DNA of 64,000 nt from an endosymbiont of Galathealinum brachiosum (GCA_003349885.1 QFXC01000013.1:310001-374000); one strand, 5' to 3'; shown: positions 17,767 through 27,651, numbered from the stretch's first letter. Notes: generated from the letters alone by a model not told the origin. A program made the numbers and translations.

Positions 17767-18264
17767 ATGATTTTAAACAGGGAAACTCTAAAATTATCCT
17801 TTCACCAAATTACATTTATCAGTCTACTCACCCTGAGTAGTACACTCTGCTTTGCAGGTATCTATAAGTGGGTTGATGCTGAGGGCAATACACATTATGG
17901 ACAACAACGTCCTGCCGATGCTCAATCAGAGTCGATGAATGTTCAGATGCATGCTCCTGTAAACCAGTCAACCTATCAAAAATCAGGCGCAGAAAAGTCC
18001 GATGATCAGACAGGAACACAGGAAGATGGTGCGGAACAAAAACAGGAAACCACGGCTAAACCCGAAGAGAAAAAAGAAACATCGGCTGAAAAACAACGTC
18101 GTTTAGCTACCTGCGCTAAAGCACGAAAAAGTTTGGCCGCAATGAGCTCACAGGGGCGTGTCAGAAGCAAAGATAAGGATGGTAATATTACCTATCTTTC
18201 ACAACAGCAAAAAGACGCTAAAATAAAAAAGCATAAAAATCTAGTTGCTAAACACTGTAAATAA
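17767..18264 (+). CDS. Exported DUF4124 protein
   Basis: 165-residue secreted protein. Signal peptide to about residue 30 (LCFA|GIY), then the DUF4124 domain signature YKWVDAEGNTHYGQQRP, a low-complexity Gln/Glu/Lys/Thr region (about 70-115), and a basic C-terminal part with DKDGNITYLSQQQK. The function of the domain is unknown; it is common in gammaproteobacterial envelopes. The tautomerase gene begins three bases after its stop. Confidence 0.75.
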   Translation: MILNRETLKLSFHQITFISLLTLSSTLCFAGIYKWVDAEGNTHYGQQRPADAQSESMNVQMHAPVNQSTYQKSGAEKSDDQTGTQEDGAEQKQETTAKPEEKKETSAEKQRRLATCAKARKSLAAMSSQGRVRSKDKDGNITYLSQQQKDAKIKKHKNLVAKHCK

Positions 18265-18267
18265 ACC

Positions 18268-18606
18268 ATGCCTCTTTTGACTATAAAAACAAACATTCAG
18301 CTTGAAAACAAAATATCAATAGCAGAACTTGCTTCAGAACTAACCACTCAAATACTTGGCAAACCTGAAAGTTATGTCATGGTAAATATAGAAGATAATC
18401 AGTGTTTAATGTTTGCTGGTGATCATCAGCCTTGCGCACTCGTTAAACTAAAAAGCCTGAATCTACCGGAAACAACGACAACTGATTTTTCATCCAGCCT
18501 GTGTGATTTTATCAATACACAAACTGGCATAGACACGTCTAGAATTTATATCGAATTTTCTAACCCTGAAAGGCATATGTGGGGATGGAACAAACGCACT
18601 TTTTAA
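18268..18606 (+). CDS. MIF-like tautomerase (phenylpyruvate/dopachrome tautomerase family)
   Basis: 112-residue protein of the macrophage migration inhibitory factor family. After Met removal it would begin with Pro (PLLTIKTN), the catalytic base of the superfamily. Other family features are KPESYVMVNIED, the central MFAGDHQPCALVKLKSL and the C-terminal WGWNKRTF, which matches the VGWNNSTF end of MIF. Length is as expected. The physiological substrate in bacteria is unknown. It follows the DUF4124 gene by three bases and is probably cotranscribed. Confidence 0.85.
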   Translation: MPLLTIKTNIQLENKISIAELASELTTQILGKPESYVMVNIEDNQCLMFAGDHQPCALVKLKSLNLPETTTTDFSSSLCDFINTQTGIDTSRIYIEFSNPERHMWGWNKRTF

Positions 18607-18641
18607 TCTAAATTGATAAAAAATGTGCGTCAAACACCCTC

Positions 18642-19202
18642 TTAATTAAAGCTATCAATCTTTGCTTTTAAATCGTTTAATAATTTTTTATAGTTTTCAT
18701 CATCAGTTTCTTTAAGCAGAGAATCAATCATTAACTGAGCATCCGCCACCATCTGTAACTGATTACTTTTCCTGTCACGCAAAGCAGACAACATTTCTTT
18801 AAATGAATTAGCCAGTGCCGTTAACTGATCTGCTTTACGTAGAGAGGAAACAGGTTCGTAATTTCCACGTGAAACCTCATCACAAATCGTCTGTAATCGA
18901 TACATCGGACCGGCTATTTTATGGCTTTGATAAAGTACTGCAATAGCGGCAACGACCCCTGTCACTATTACGGTTATTATATTACCAAATATAATGGCCG
19001 GAGCCAGACTATCCCATGTATTTTGAATTTGCTGATGAGCAACCTGAAGCTCACTACTCAGCTCATTTGAAAGAAGAAAATACAACATGATGCCTGATAA
19101 AAGACCCGATGCAGCAATAATGCCAACAACGGTTACTATTGAACGCATCTGAAATTTTTTCTGTATAAATACAGTATTACGTTTTATATCGGAATTACTC
19201 AT
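18642..19202 (-). CDS. Membrane protein with HAMP-like domain, no output domain
   Basis: 186-residue inner-membrane protein. Two hydrophobic segments (about 19-45 and 69-95) frame a short periplasmic loop of about 25 residues; a HAMP-like linker follows (HKIAGPMYRLQTICDEVSRG, then a second amphipathic helix) and the chain ends in a coiled coil. There is no kinase, cyclase or methyl-accepting domain. It starts 12 bases after the tetraheme cytochrome stop and is third in the barrel-cytochrome-HAMP cassette. It may couple the redox proteins to a signalling partner; this is inference from position. Confidence 0.65.
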   Translation of the reverse strand: MSNSDIKRNTVFIQKKFQMRSIVTVVGIIAASGLLSGIMLYFLLSNELSSELQVAHQQIQNTWDSLAPAIIFGNIITVIVTGVVAAIAVLYQSHKIAGPMYRLQTICDEVSRGNYEPVSSLRKADQLTALANSFKEMLSALRDRKSNQLQMVADAQLMIDSLLKETDDENYKKLLNDLKAKIDSFN

Positions 19203-19214
19203 AAATATTGCTCA

Positions 19215-19721
19215 TTATTTACTATGACAGGCAAGGCACATATCGCCTTCCGCATTGTTTCGTCGAAGAATATAACTTTTATTTAAACGTTCACGATTAA
19301 AAATGTGATCCATAAAACTGGTACTCGCCATTGGTTTATCACTTTCAAGACTACCATGCACGTAATGACAGGTTAAACAGGTAATCTGGTCATTAACATC
19401 CAGCGGCAAATCTGCTGGCACGGTGTAGCCCGGCGTAATACCCACGATATGACTTGAACTGCTATGACAATCACTACACATTTCAACTTCACTTTTATTA
19501 AAACTATTCATAACAGGAATAATATGCTTTCCATTGAAATTAGCCTGTTCTAATGGTTGTGTTTTGTGACAGCTAAGACACTGTACACCATCATTTTCAC
19601 CCGTTTTGCTTTCATAATGTGGATTAAACCCTGAATCTGCACGCACTGACATTGTATATATACAAATAAAGAACAAGACTGAGTATTTTAAAAGGCACTG
19701 TATATTCGTTTTATATTTCAT
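19215..19721 (-). CDS. Periplasmic tetraheme cytochrome c
   Basis: 168-residue exported cytochrome. Signal peptide (about 1-28, cut near VRA|DS) and four CXXCH heme sites: CLSCH 48-52, CSDCH 82-86, CLTCH 115-119 and CLACH 162-166. Additional His residues (H36, H66, H91, H122, H139) could supply sixth ligands. It resembles doubled-CXXCH and NrfB/DmsE-type small multiheme carriers rather than NapC, because no membrane anchor remains after the signal. It sits between an outer-membrane barrel gene 15 bases upstream and the HAMP protein gene 12 bases downstream, on one transcript. Redox partner unknown. Confidence 0.88.
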   Translation of the reverse strand: MKYKTNIQCLLKYSVLFFICIYTMSVRADSGFNPHYESKTGENDGVQCLSCHKTQPLEQANFNGKHIIPVMNSFNKSEVEMCSDCHSSSSHIVGITPGYTVPADLPLDVNDQITCLTCHYVHGSLESDKPMASTSFMDHIFNRERLNKSYILRRNNAEGDMCLACHSK

Positions 19722-19736
19722 ATATTTTATACACAG

Positions 19737-20957
19737 TTAAAAACTGGCAACCATTTGAAAAGTTAATTTACGTTTTTCGAAATCGGGTTCTGCTGTTGCA
19801 GTTTCCAGATGACTTAGATACTCAAGTTTTATTTGCACATAATCTCCAATCAGATAACGTCCACCTATGGTTACTCGATTCAATTTATCCACAGCGTAAC
19901 TGACACCTGGATCATCAGCATCAAGTACCGAAGTATAATCGGGGTCCCATTCGCCGTAACCAATAAAAAAGGCCATAGGCTCAAAATCTATCAATACTCT
20001 TGAATTGTAGCCCTGCTCATCTGCGGGACCAGCTGAACCACCACCGGGTAAAATGACAGTATCAACACTATTCAGATTTATATACTCCAGGATTAACTCT
20101 ACAATTCCATAACGCCAGGTAATATCAACCGCCTGTAATTCGTTTCTTTTTTCTTCATCAGCATCCATATCATAAAGCCATGACATACCAACGATAAAAT
20201 CACTCTGAGTTTCACGGTTATGTATACTATATGGGTCTCTACCCGGGAAGAAACCAATTCGTGTACCTATGCTATTACCTTCATCTTCAAATAAGGAGTT
20301 GGTCCAGTAAACAGCATAATCTATCTTTGAAATACTCCCGTATGCCCTTATTCCATCTCCATTAAAGCCATCGTTTTGAATACGTTGAGTCGTTAAAGGA
20401 GCGGTCACATTGGGACGATCAGGCGCTGCAAAAAACTCATAATCTATACCGAAGGGTATATCAAAGCGACCAAACTGAATATGATACCCTGACTCACCAA
20501 ATAAACGCCCACGTGTTGGTACATTGTGGGTATTAGCGTGATAATCAAGAACAGCTACTGCCACTTCTGCCGCATCACCATCCCATACTAATGCGGTGCT
20601 CACTGAAATATTTTCATTCTGATCAAACTGTAAATCCAGTTCAAAACTACCCAGGTCAAAAGGATGATCACTGTTATCAGCAGAATGTGCAGTGACATCA
20701 AAAAAACCTTCAAGCTCAAGCGATGGTTCTTCGCTTATTTTTTCCTCTGACGTCTCATTCTTGTTTTTAAGATCATTAATCTGTAACTGTTGCTGTTTCA
20801 GCTGTTGCTCAAGCTGATCAATTTTATGGTTATTAATCTCTGCCGAATTAGCATGTAGTAACAAAGGGTTTACATTTAGAAATAAAAATCCAAAACAAAA
20901 AATAGTTTTTGGCAATTTAAGTTTCGATACAGGTTTTATAAAATTATTTTTTTTCAT
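19737..20957 (-). CDS. Outer-membrane beta-barrel (porin-like) protein upstream of the tetraheme cytochrome
   Basis: 406-residue outer-membrane protein: signal peptide to about residue 38 (HANS|AE), a coiled coil (about 40-70, KIDQLEQQLKQQQLQINDLK), then alternating strands with acidic turns and a terminal Phe (FQMVASF). Segments such as FGRFDIPFGIDYEF recall large OprP/DcaP-like barrels. It is first of a three-gene set with the tetraheme cytochrome and the HAMP protein. A porin-cytochrome electron conduit is one possibility, but the cytochrome has only four hemes; a plain substrate porin is the alternative. Confidence 0.72.
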   Translation of the reverse strand: MKKNNFIKPVSKLKLPKTIFCFGFLFLNVNPLLLHANSAEINNHKIDQLEQQLKQQQLQINDLKNKNETSEEKISEEPSLELEGFFDVTAHSADNSDHPFDLGSFELDLQFDQNENISVSTALVWDGDAAEVAVAVLDYHANTHNVPTRGRLFGESGYHIQFGRFDIPFGIDYEFFAAPDRPNVTAPLTTQRIQNDGFNGDGIRAYGSISKIDYAVYWTNSLFEDEGNSIGTRIGFFPGRDPYSIHNRETQSDFIVGMSWLYDMDADEEKRNELQAVDITWRYGIVELILEYINLNSVDTVILPGGGSAGPADEQGYNSRVLIDFEPMAFFIGYGEWDPDYTSVLDADDPGVSYAVDKLNRVTIGGRYLIGDYVQIKLEYLSHLETATAEPDFEKRKLTFQMVASF

Positions 20958-21012
20958 AAATCACAGTTAATCATAAAATATGTTAAAGATTATAGTCGCA
21001 AATTTAAAAAAG

Positions 21013-23778
21013 TTATTTAACACTTAACAACTTCTCAATCTCGTTAGCAGGTAGGGGTTTGCTAAAATAGAAACCCTGAACCTCGTCGCAGCCTTGTTCT
21101 TTTAAATAAAACAACTGCTCTCTGGTTTCTACTCCTTCAGCCAGAACCTGCAGCTTCATACTATGCCCAAGTGCAATAATTGACATAATCATTTCAGCAT
21201 CATCTGTATTTGTAGTGATATCCCGCACAAATGAACGATCAATTTTCAACATATCCAGCGGGAAACGAGACACATAACTTAATGATGAGTACCCGGTTCC
21301 AAAATCATCAACAGCCAGTCTGACACCCATATCATGAATATCATTCAGGGTTTTTATAACAACAGATGTGTCATGCATTATAATCCCCTCCGTTAGCTCA
21401 AGCTCGAGATCAGCCGGCTTCAAATTGAATTCCTGTAATATATTTTCTATAACTTTATCAAGCCCTGGTTTCCAGAACTGACGTGCAGACAAATTGACAG
21501 CCATGCGAATTGAAGTATAACCAGCATCATTCCATTGCTTTAATTGCTGACAGGCCGTTCTTAATACCCATTCGCCTATTGGTATTATCATTCCGGTTTC
21601 TTCTGCAACAGGAATAAATTTAGCTGGACTTATCATGCCCATTTCAGGATGATCCCAACGGATCAACGCTTCTACGCCAATTATTTTCTCATTACACAAA
21701 GCATACTGTGGTTGGTAATGCACACAGAACTCATTTTTTTCAAGCGCTGATCGCAAACTGTTTATTATTTTAAGACGCTCTGATGCTTCTTCTGTCAGAA
21801 CAGGGGTATAAAATTGATAGTTGTTTCTACCATCAGCCTTTGCTTTATACATTGCCGAATCTGCATTACGTAAAAGCACATCTGTATCATCTCCATCATT
21901 GGGATACATACTAATACCAATACTTGCGCCAATAAAAACATTCTGACTTTCAATTAAGAATGGTCTGGAAAAAATTGACAGAATGTTATCAGCAATATGG
22001 GCTGCATCCTGACGACTTTGCAATGATCCAAGAGTGATAACAAATTCATCTCCCCCAAGACGTGCAATAGTATCCTCTTCCCTGATATGATCTTTTAAAC
22101 TCTTCCCCACCTTTTGTAACAAGACATCACCCTGCGCATGCCCCATTGAATCATTTACAACTTTGAACATATCAAGATCAATAAAAAGCACAGCAACCAG
22201 ACTTTTGCTCCTTTTCGCTACCTGTAACTTATGATCTATACGTGCATGACACAATAAACGATTTGGCAAGCCTGTTAGCTGATCATGATGTGCCAGATAT
22301 TCGAGTTTACTTTCAGTTTCTTTTATATGACTTATATCAGTAAACACACCGATATGATATGTCAGCTTTCCGTTAAAGTCCCTGAACGTATTAACACTAA
22401 GAAGCTCTACATATGTCTCTCCATCTTTGCGCCTGTTAATTACTTCACCACGCCATTTACCTGCACCATCTATAGATGCCCACATGTTTTTATAAAAGCT
22501 TTCATCATGGTGACCTGATTTCAAAATTGATGGATTTTCTCCTATCACCTCATCTTCACTATATCCTGTAATTTCGCAAAAAGATTTATTTACGCTTACT
22601 ATTTTATGACTGGCATCAGTAATAAGAATACCCTCTGAGGTATTATCAAAAACCACTGATGCCTGTTCGAGATCATGATGATTATGCTTAATTTCATTTA
22701 CCATATGGTTGAAACCGTCAACCAGCACACTTAGTTCCACAAACGATGAGTTAGTCTTAGATGGAGAGTAATCCTGTTTTCCCACTCGTTTAAAATCAGC
22801 AGAGATCGCATCAATTGAAGTAATTACTAGATGTAAAATGCGCGTACCCAACCAAAGAAAAATTAATACAAATATCATCGCGACTAGCACTAATTTTGCT
22901 AAAAACTTAAAAATTGGCTGTAAAATATAACCACGATTTACTTCTGTGATCACTCCTACTCCTATATTTTCTACTCGCGACAAACTTCCAAAGACTTTTT
23001 TTTCTTTTAACCCGACATAGACCTCATCGTCATTCCAGTAACTTTCTGTAACAAAAGATTTCACAACAGGTATATGTATTAATGAATCGCCAATTCTATA
23101 TACTATGTCAGCTGGCATTGTTAACAACAAACCTTTTGAATCTATTAGGTAACTACTAATTTGATTTTGTTGTAAATGAGGCTGGAGGTCATTCCATAAA
23201 ATATTGGCATCAATACGAGCCAACAATACAGCAAGCGGTTTATCCGGTGGTCCTACCGGAACAGAGAGCGTAAAGAATACACCTTCAGGTTTAATACTTA
23301 CATTACTGACAAAACGACTCCCCTTAAGCGGAACCGTAAATTCTTCAGAAAAGCTCCCCTCTAATGACTGCCAGTGAGCATACAATCCTCCTCTCTCTTC
23401 AGATGGGGAAGTTCGGTCATCATAAGATTCCAACCCCGTAAGAATCTTTCCATCTGTGCCTATTAATAACAGCACATGAATTGCCGGTTCTCGTTTCAGT
23501 GCATTGTGAAGCAACTCATCGACAAATTTTAAATTAATATCGTTAGTTAATGTATAAGCAATAGGATCACTCTTGTTTTCAAGCAAAGTTGCCAGACGCT
23601 CCACTTCCTGTTTAACGTGATCTACTGACAATTCACCAATAAACACTTCCTCTGACAAATGTTTTTCTAACAATAACTGGTAGTATAAAAAACCACCCCA
23701 GATTAACATCAACAATGCTGGGACAACTGCTACAAGCAATATCAGGCCATACCAGGTTTTTTTAAGTGACAGACTCAA
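21013..23778 (-). CDS. Membrane GGDEF/EAL protein with periplasmic sensor and PAS domain
   Basis: 921-residue cyclic-di-GMP enzyme. Membrane segment at about 11-34, periplasmic Cache-like sensor (about 35-290), second segment (about 292-312), HAMP linker, PAS/PAC (about 370-490), GGDEF (motif GGDEF near 574) and EAL (EALIRW near 703) ending with KPLPANEIEKLL. Both catalytic signatures are intact, so it could make and degrade c-di-GMP, although such tandem proteins often use one activity. It starts 293 bases from the divergent chemoreceptor gene. Confidence 0.93.
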   Translation of the reverse strand: MSLSLKKTWYGLILLVAVVPALLMLIWGGFLYYQLLLEKHLSEEVFIGELSVDHVKQEVERLATLLENKSDPIAYTLTNDINLKFVDELLHNALKREPAIHVLLLIGTDGKILTGLESYDDRTSPSEERGGLYAHWQSLEGSFSEEFTVPLKGSRFVSNVSIKPEGVFFTLSVPVGPPDKPLAVLLARIDANILWNDLQPHLQQNQISSYLIDSKGLLLTMPADIVYRIGDSLIHIPVVKSFVTESYWNDDEVYVGLKEKKVFGSLSRVENIGVGVITEVNRGYILQPIFKFLAKLVLVAMIFVLIFLWLGTRILHLVITSIDAISADFKRVGKQDYSPSKTNSSFVELSVLVDGFNHMVNEIKHNHHDLEQASVVFDNTSEGILITDASHKIVSVNKSFCEITGYSEDEVIGENPSILKSGHHDESFYKNMWASIDGAGKWRGEVINRRKDGETYVELLSVNTFRDFNGKLTYHIGVFTDISHIKETESKLEYLAHHDQLTGLPNRLLCHARIDHKLQVAKRSKSLVAVLFIDLDMFKVVNDSMGHAQGDVLLQKVGKSLKDHIREEDTIARLGGDEFVITLGSLQSRQDAAHIADNILSIFSRPFLIESQNVFIGASIGISMYPNDGDDTDVLLRNADSAMYKAKADGRNNYQFYTPVLTEEASERLKIINSLRSALEKNEFCVHYQPQYALCNEKIIGVEALIRWDHPEMGMISPAKFIPVAEETGMIIPIGEWVLRTACQQLKQWNDAGYTSIRMAVNLSARQFWKPGLDKVIENILQEFNLKPADLELELTEGIIMHDTSVVIKTLNDIHDMGVRLAVDDFGTGYSSLSYVSRFPLDMLKIDRSFVRDITTNTDDAEMIMSIIALGHSMKLQVLAEGVETREQLFYLKEQGCDEVQGFYFSKPLPANEIEKLLSVK

Positions 23779-24071
23779 TTATGATTCTCTAAAACATCCA
23801 CTCATAAAGTATATTAAGTTCTTAAATATAAATTGTAACAATTTGTAACAATTCGAAGAATAAAATAAACAACATCAATTTACTTTATAATTCACTAAAT
23901 TGTATACAAGATAAAGATCTTCTTCTAATGTAAATTAAATATTTTTAGGTATCAAAAAGCACATAAAATCACTATTACTTTTAGAATATAAATTCACACT
24001 TGCTAATTCATTAATATAATACTATATCAGTGTATGCCGGTTCTAAAACTCCTAACTAAAGGAATTCGTAC

Positions 24072-25679
24072 ATGCCCAACATAGGTTTAAGGAAAAGCTT
24101 TCTTATTTTGATTTCAATTTTAGCTGTAATTGGCCTTGTACAAGGAATTCTTGTTTTTTCAAAAAACTCTATTATTTTTGATCAAACCCAACAGCTCAAA
24201 CATAGAGGTATTCCGATTCTAAATAAAACCCATGAGTTAAAGCTTACTGTTGTTCAGGTACAACAGTGGTTAACCGATATCAGCGCTACCCGGGCACAGA
24301 ATGGCTTAAATGATGGTTTTGATGAAGCGGCCAATAACGCAAATAAATTTAAAACACTCATTCAGGAGTTAACTGAATTAGATAATGAGAATGCTGATGT
24401 ATATCTAAATATGCTGCCTATTTTTGATTCATATTATGAAACAGGGAAATCAATGGCACAGTCATATATCGATAATGGCCCAGCTGGCGGCAATGTTATG
24501 ATGGGCGAATTTGATAAAGTTGCAGCTGATATGTCCAACAGTGTGGATAACCTGTTAAAAAATGCCATCAACACAATGAATAGCGCTTTAATCGATCAGG
24601 AAAAAGCTGAGATTCTTTCCAGAAATTACTTTTTTGCAGGCAGTTTAGCTATATTTTTAGGTATCGCTTTACTCTTTTTTGTAATGAACCGCTCTTTATC
24701 AACACTACCTACTGCTGTTAAAAAAATTCATGAGGTTGCTAAAGGAAATTTAACAGCTCAAATAATTTCTGGTAGTAATGATGAGATAGGTCAGTTATTA
24801 CAATCAGTTGAGGACTTAAGAGTACATCTTGTAGATATGATTTCTCAAATTTCCAGCTCAACACAGCAATTATCACATTCATCAAATAACATAATACAGA
24901 TTACACAGGACACTGACGGCTACACATCAGCTCAACAATCAGAAACACAACTGGTTGCAACAGCTATGACTGAAATGACATCGACTATTCAGGAAGTTGT
25001 CAGAAACATCAACGTAACGGCTGAAAAAGCCCGCAACACCAGTAACGATGCCAATACGGGTAAACAGGTTATAAATCAGGCCACCTCTCAGATTCAGGAA
25101 TTATCCTCTCAATTAGAAAATGCTGGTGAAACGATTCATCAGCTTCAGCAGGATACCGAATCGATTACAACTATACTGGATGTTATCAGAGGAATTTCTG
25201 AACAAACTAATTTATTAGCCTTAAACGCTGCTATTGAAGCTGCCCGTGCGGGTGAGCAAGGCAGAGGTTTTGCTGTTGTTGCTGATGAGGTTCGCGCACT
25301 GGCAAGTAGAACTCAGGAATCTACTGAAGAAATCAACCATATGATTGAAAAATTATTAAGCGGTTCTCGACAGGCCGTTGATGTCACAAACATATGCAGG
25401 GACCAGGCTAAAAACGCGGTTGATCAAGCAACTACGGTTCGAAGCACATTAGAATCAATTACAGATTCAGTTTCTGAAATAAGTGATATGAGCAATCAGG
25501 TAGCAACAGCTACTGAAGAACAGGCTGCCGTTTCTGAAGAAATAAATCGAAACATTGTAAGTATTGAGGAAATGAGTGGCAATATAGTGGGGCGAATATC
25601 TGAACTCACCAGTTCCAGTGATAATCTCACCGGAGAGGCTTATACGCTAAGTAATATCGTGAATCACTTTAAAGTATAA
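24072..25679 (+). CDS. Methyl-accepting chemotaxis protein
   Basis: 535-residue transducer: membrane segment 9-28, periplasmic helical sensor (about 30-190, four-helix-bundle type, [15 protein letters not shown]), second segment (about 190-210), HAMP (about 212-262) and cytoplasmic signalling hairpin with the tip [20 protein letters not shown] near 377-396. A clear ribosome site (AAAGGA) precedes the ATG. No che or flagellar gene is in the window, so it must feed a pathway encoded elsewhere. It is preceded by an AT-rich promoter region and followed by a hairpin. Confidence 0.95.
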   Translation: MPNIGLRKSFLILISILAVIGLVQGILVFSKNSIIFDQTQQLKHRGIPILNKTHELKLTVVQVQQWLTDISATRAQNGLNDGFDEAANNANKFKTLIQELTELDNENADVYLNMLPIFDSYYETGKSMAQSYIDNGPAGGNVMMGEFDKVAADMSNSVDNLLKNAINTMNSALIDQEKAEILSRNYFFAGSLAIFLGIALLFFVMNRSLSTLPTAVKKIHEVAKGNLTAQIISGSNDEIGQLLQSVEDLRVHLVDMISQISSSTQQLSHSSNNIIQITQDTDGYTSAQQSETQLVATAMTEMTSTIQEVVRNINVTAEKARNTSNDANTGKQVINQATSQIQELSSQLENAGETIHQLQQDTESITTILDVIRGISEQTNLLALNAAIEAARAGEQGRGFAVVADEVRALASRTQESTEEINHMIEKLLSGSRQAVDVTNICRDQAKNAVDQATTVRSTLESITDSVSEISDMSNQVATATEEQAAVSEEINRNIVSIEEMSGNIVGRISELTSSSDNLTGEAYTLSNIVNHFKV

Positions 25680-25696
25680 GTTAGACCTTGTTTTAA

Positions 25697-25735
25697 CACT
25701 TACAACTTCCTTTTTTAAAAAGGGAAGTTGTAGTG
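25697..25735. terminator. Hairpin between the chemoreceptor and the Cys-rich peptide gene
   Basis: CACTTACAACTTCC and GGAAGTTGTAGTG pair with one unpaired base around an AT-rich loop (TTTTTTAAAAAG). It lies between two convergent genes. Neither strand has a T-run after the stem, so classical termination is uncertain. Confidence 0.5.
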
Positions 25736-25751
25736 AAACAAATTCAGTTTA

Positions 25752-25871
25752 TTATTTCTTTTCACTTTCTTTATCCGAAGCCTGACTAGACTCCTGCTCT
25801 TTTTCTTTATTTTTATCCTGATCATTTGGCTTGTCAGCGTCCTGACCTCCACAGCTACCACAACAACTCAT
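25752..25871 (-). CDS. Small CCGSCGG peptide (39 residues)
   Basis: Short ORF from ATG 25871 to TAA 25752. The product starts MSCCGSCGGQDADK and continues as a highly charged Asp/Lys/Glu/Gln/Ser tail to KKES-like repeats and a final KK. A Shine-Dalgarno-like GAGGT lies about ten bases before the ATG, and the Cys-Cys-Gly motif followed by a polar tail is not random. It lies 72 bases after nnrS in the same direction. The CCGSC motif could bind iron, copper or a cluster, but I know no function. It could be a metal chaperone or a regulatory peptide. Confidence 0.6.
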   Translation of the reverse strand: MSCCGSCGGQDADKPNDQDKNKEKEQESSQASDKESEKK

Positions 25872-25943
25872 CTTTCTGACCTCATATTAAATTCTATAAG
25901 CTGTCATAATAATTGAGCTATTAACAAATATAATTGACTTTTG

Positions 25944-27155
25944 TTAACCGGGACGACCATCAGCCCGTTCTGTAACCAGCATAGGTGCATAAAAATACAT
26001 ATATATAGTAAATGCTAACACCCATAACACACCCGCTATACCAATTGCCCAGAGAGTTAACTCAGGCAGCCATGCGGGAATTGTTACACGCACAATTGTT
26101 GCGAATAAAATAAATAAATAAGCCGTAGTTATTAAACGCGGTGGATTTAGCTGACGCCCCGTATGACCTAATGTCACTCTTGATATCATTGCCAATATCA
26201 TTCCACCAATGGCTCCCACCGTAATACTGTGTAAAGCAGTACTAATATTACCCATTAAGCCCAGACTATAAAGTGCCAGCAGACCAAACCCCAGGGGTAT
26301 GAATATATACGCCATATGTAATGACCATAATAAAGGCTCCGATTTACAGTGCTGAAATCCCCACCGGGAAAAACGCCAGCCATTTGCCAGTGCAGCTATA
26401 ACTGACGTTATCAGTAAAAACATCGGTGGCACACTATCAAAACCAGTGAATGCGATAATCAGTAATAGAATAATGCTCAGAATGCTTATTATTTCCAGCC
26501 CTTTGATCGGTGGTTTTTTAATACAACGCGTTGTATTAGCTGTAAACGCGGGTATGACCCGGCCACCTAATATAGTAATAATTAAAGAGAATAGAATAAT
26601 AGTCCCGTGTAATGCATGAATAGCGACATCCGGTTGATTATAGATAACCGCCCAATGACCACTGGCATTCAGTAAACTTAAAACAAATAATATGGGTACA
26701 AACATCAAATTGCGCCACTGCTTTACTTTTATGACCGGATAAGCCATTGCGAGGGTCGCGAGTAATAGAAAACTAACGTCACCCAGCGCTATCGCCCAAT
26801 CGGCTATACCATAAGACGAACCAAATGCCAGAAGCAAGCGCCCCAGCAACCAGCTTAAAGCTAATACGGCAAGTGGTTTACCTCTTACACCAATGACACC
26901 CGTCCATGACTGCACTGCTGTTAATAAAAACCCGACAACGATAGCCGAGCCAAAACCAAACAACATTTCATGCCCATGCCACCAGACGGGGCCTCCATGC
27001 GGCATCCAGGTGGAAGGGCTTACCCAGAAGTAAGTCCACCATCCAATAGCGATAATAGAGAACAGGACGCCACCCAGAAAAAGCGGTCTAAAAGCCAGGC
27101 GTAATAAGGGAGGAATAGCTAATGCAATACGGCTGTCATCAATATTTAAGGGCAT
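25944..27155 (-). CDS. nnrS: NnrS family heme/copper membrane protein
   Basis: 403-residue polytopic inner-membrane protein with about 12 hydrophobic segments and many membrane His residues. Family landmarks include RLAFRPLFLGGVLFS, WHGHEMLFGFGSA (about 64-76), GGRVIPAFTAN and a late GGMILAMISRVTLGHTGR. NnrS binds heme and copper and protects metabolism against nitric oxide stress in denitrifiers and pathogens. No nitrate, nitrite or NO reductase genes are in the window. It lies 107 bases downstream of the EF-hand gene on the same strand and may belong to the hydrogenase-subunit transcript. Confidence 0.92.
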   Translation of the reverse strand: MPLNIDDSRIALAIPPLLRLAFRPLFLGGVLFSIIAIGWWTYFWVSPSTWMPHGGPVWWHGHEMLFGFGSAIVVGFLLTAVQSWTGVIGVRGKPLAVLALSWLLGRLLLAFGSSYGIADWAIALGDVSFLLLATLAMAYPVIKVKQWRNLMFVPILFVLSLLNASGHWAVIYNQPDVAIHALHGTIILFSLIITILGGRVIPAFTANTTRCIKKPPIKGLEIISILSIILLLIIAFTGFDSVPPMFLLITSVIAALANGWRFSRWGFQHCKSEPLLWSLHMAYIFIPLGFGLLALYSLGLMGNISTALHSITVGAIGGMILAMISRVTLGHTGRQLNPPRLITTAYLFILFATIVRVTIPAWLPELTLWAIGIAGVLWVLAFTIYMYFYAPMLVTERADGRPG

Positions 27156-27261
27156 GGGAATGATATATCCATGAAAAAACTAGAGTTTACATAATGTTTT
27201 TTTGACTGAACAGGATAAAAGTCAAGAATGATCGGTGCCACTATTGGTTGTAAATAGCGGT

Positions 27262-27651
27262 TTACTTCTGCCCTCCCCTATAACGATAGCGTCTGTGCTT
27301 TTGAAGACGCAGATTTAAGGCACTAATCATTTCATCTTCATTTATGAATCCATCCTTATCACTATCAACTTCTTCAAATCTTAATAGAGGTAATGACTGC
27401 TTTTTTTTTCCTCTTGCAAGTTTTACTTTATCCTCAATATGCTTCTCAAAATAATAATACTCATCCCTACTTAACAATCCATTTTTATCAACATCATAAA
27501 TAGAAAAAGCACGCTCACCCCGTTTCATTTTTTTTGTTGATACAGGGTCATTGTTTTTAGCTAATACTTGCTGTTCAACTTTATGTACAGAGCAGGATAT
27601 TAATGAAATTATTGATATAATCATTAAGCATTGATAAAAATGAATATTCAT
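27262..27651 (-). CDS. EF-hand calcium-binding lipoprotein
   Basis: 129-residue exported protein. The signal peptide ends in a lipobox (LISC, Cys20), so it is probably lipid-anchored facing the periplasm. Two canonical EF-hand loops are present: 53-64 (DVDKNGLLSRDE) and 96-107 (DSDKDGFINEDE), both with acidic ligands at positions 1, 3 and 12 and Gly at 6. The C-terminus is Arg/Tyr-rich. It starts 11 bases after the stop of the hydrogenase small subunit-cytochrome gene, so the two are almost certainly cotranslated. Calcium binding is well supported; the partner and purpose are unknown. Confidence 0.82.
   Translation of the reverse strand: MNIHFYQCLMIISIISLISCSVHKVEQQVLAKNNDPVSTKKMKRGERAFSIYDVDKNGLLSRDEYYYFEKHIEDKVKLARGKKKQSLPLLRFEEVDSDKDGFINEDEMISALNLRLQKHRRYRYRGGQK

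Noticed and set aside
19215-19721. Tetraheme protein as NapC/NrfH quinol oxidase
   Set aside because: NapC keeps an N-terminal anchor close to its first heme; here a cleavable signal precedes the first CXXCH by about 20 residues, so it is probably soluble.
25697-25735. Strong bidirectional terminator
   Set aside because: The stem is good, but there is no T-run after it on either strand, so it is listed only as a hairpin with moderate confidence.
27156-27261. FNR site between the EF-hand gene and nnrS
   Set aside because: TTGAC and GTCAA occur as an inverted pair, but the spacing is far too large for the TTGAT-N4-ATCAA site.
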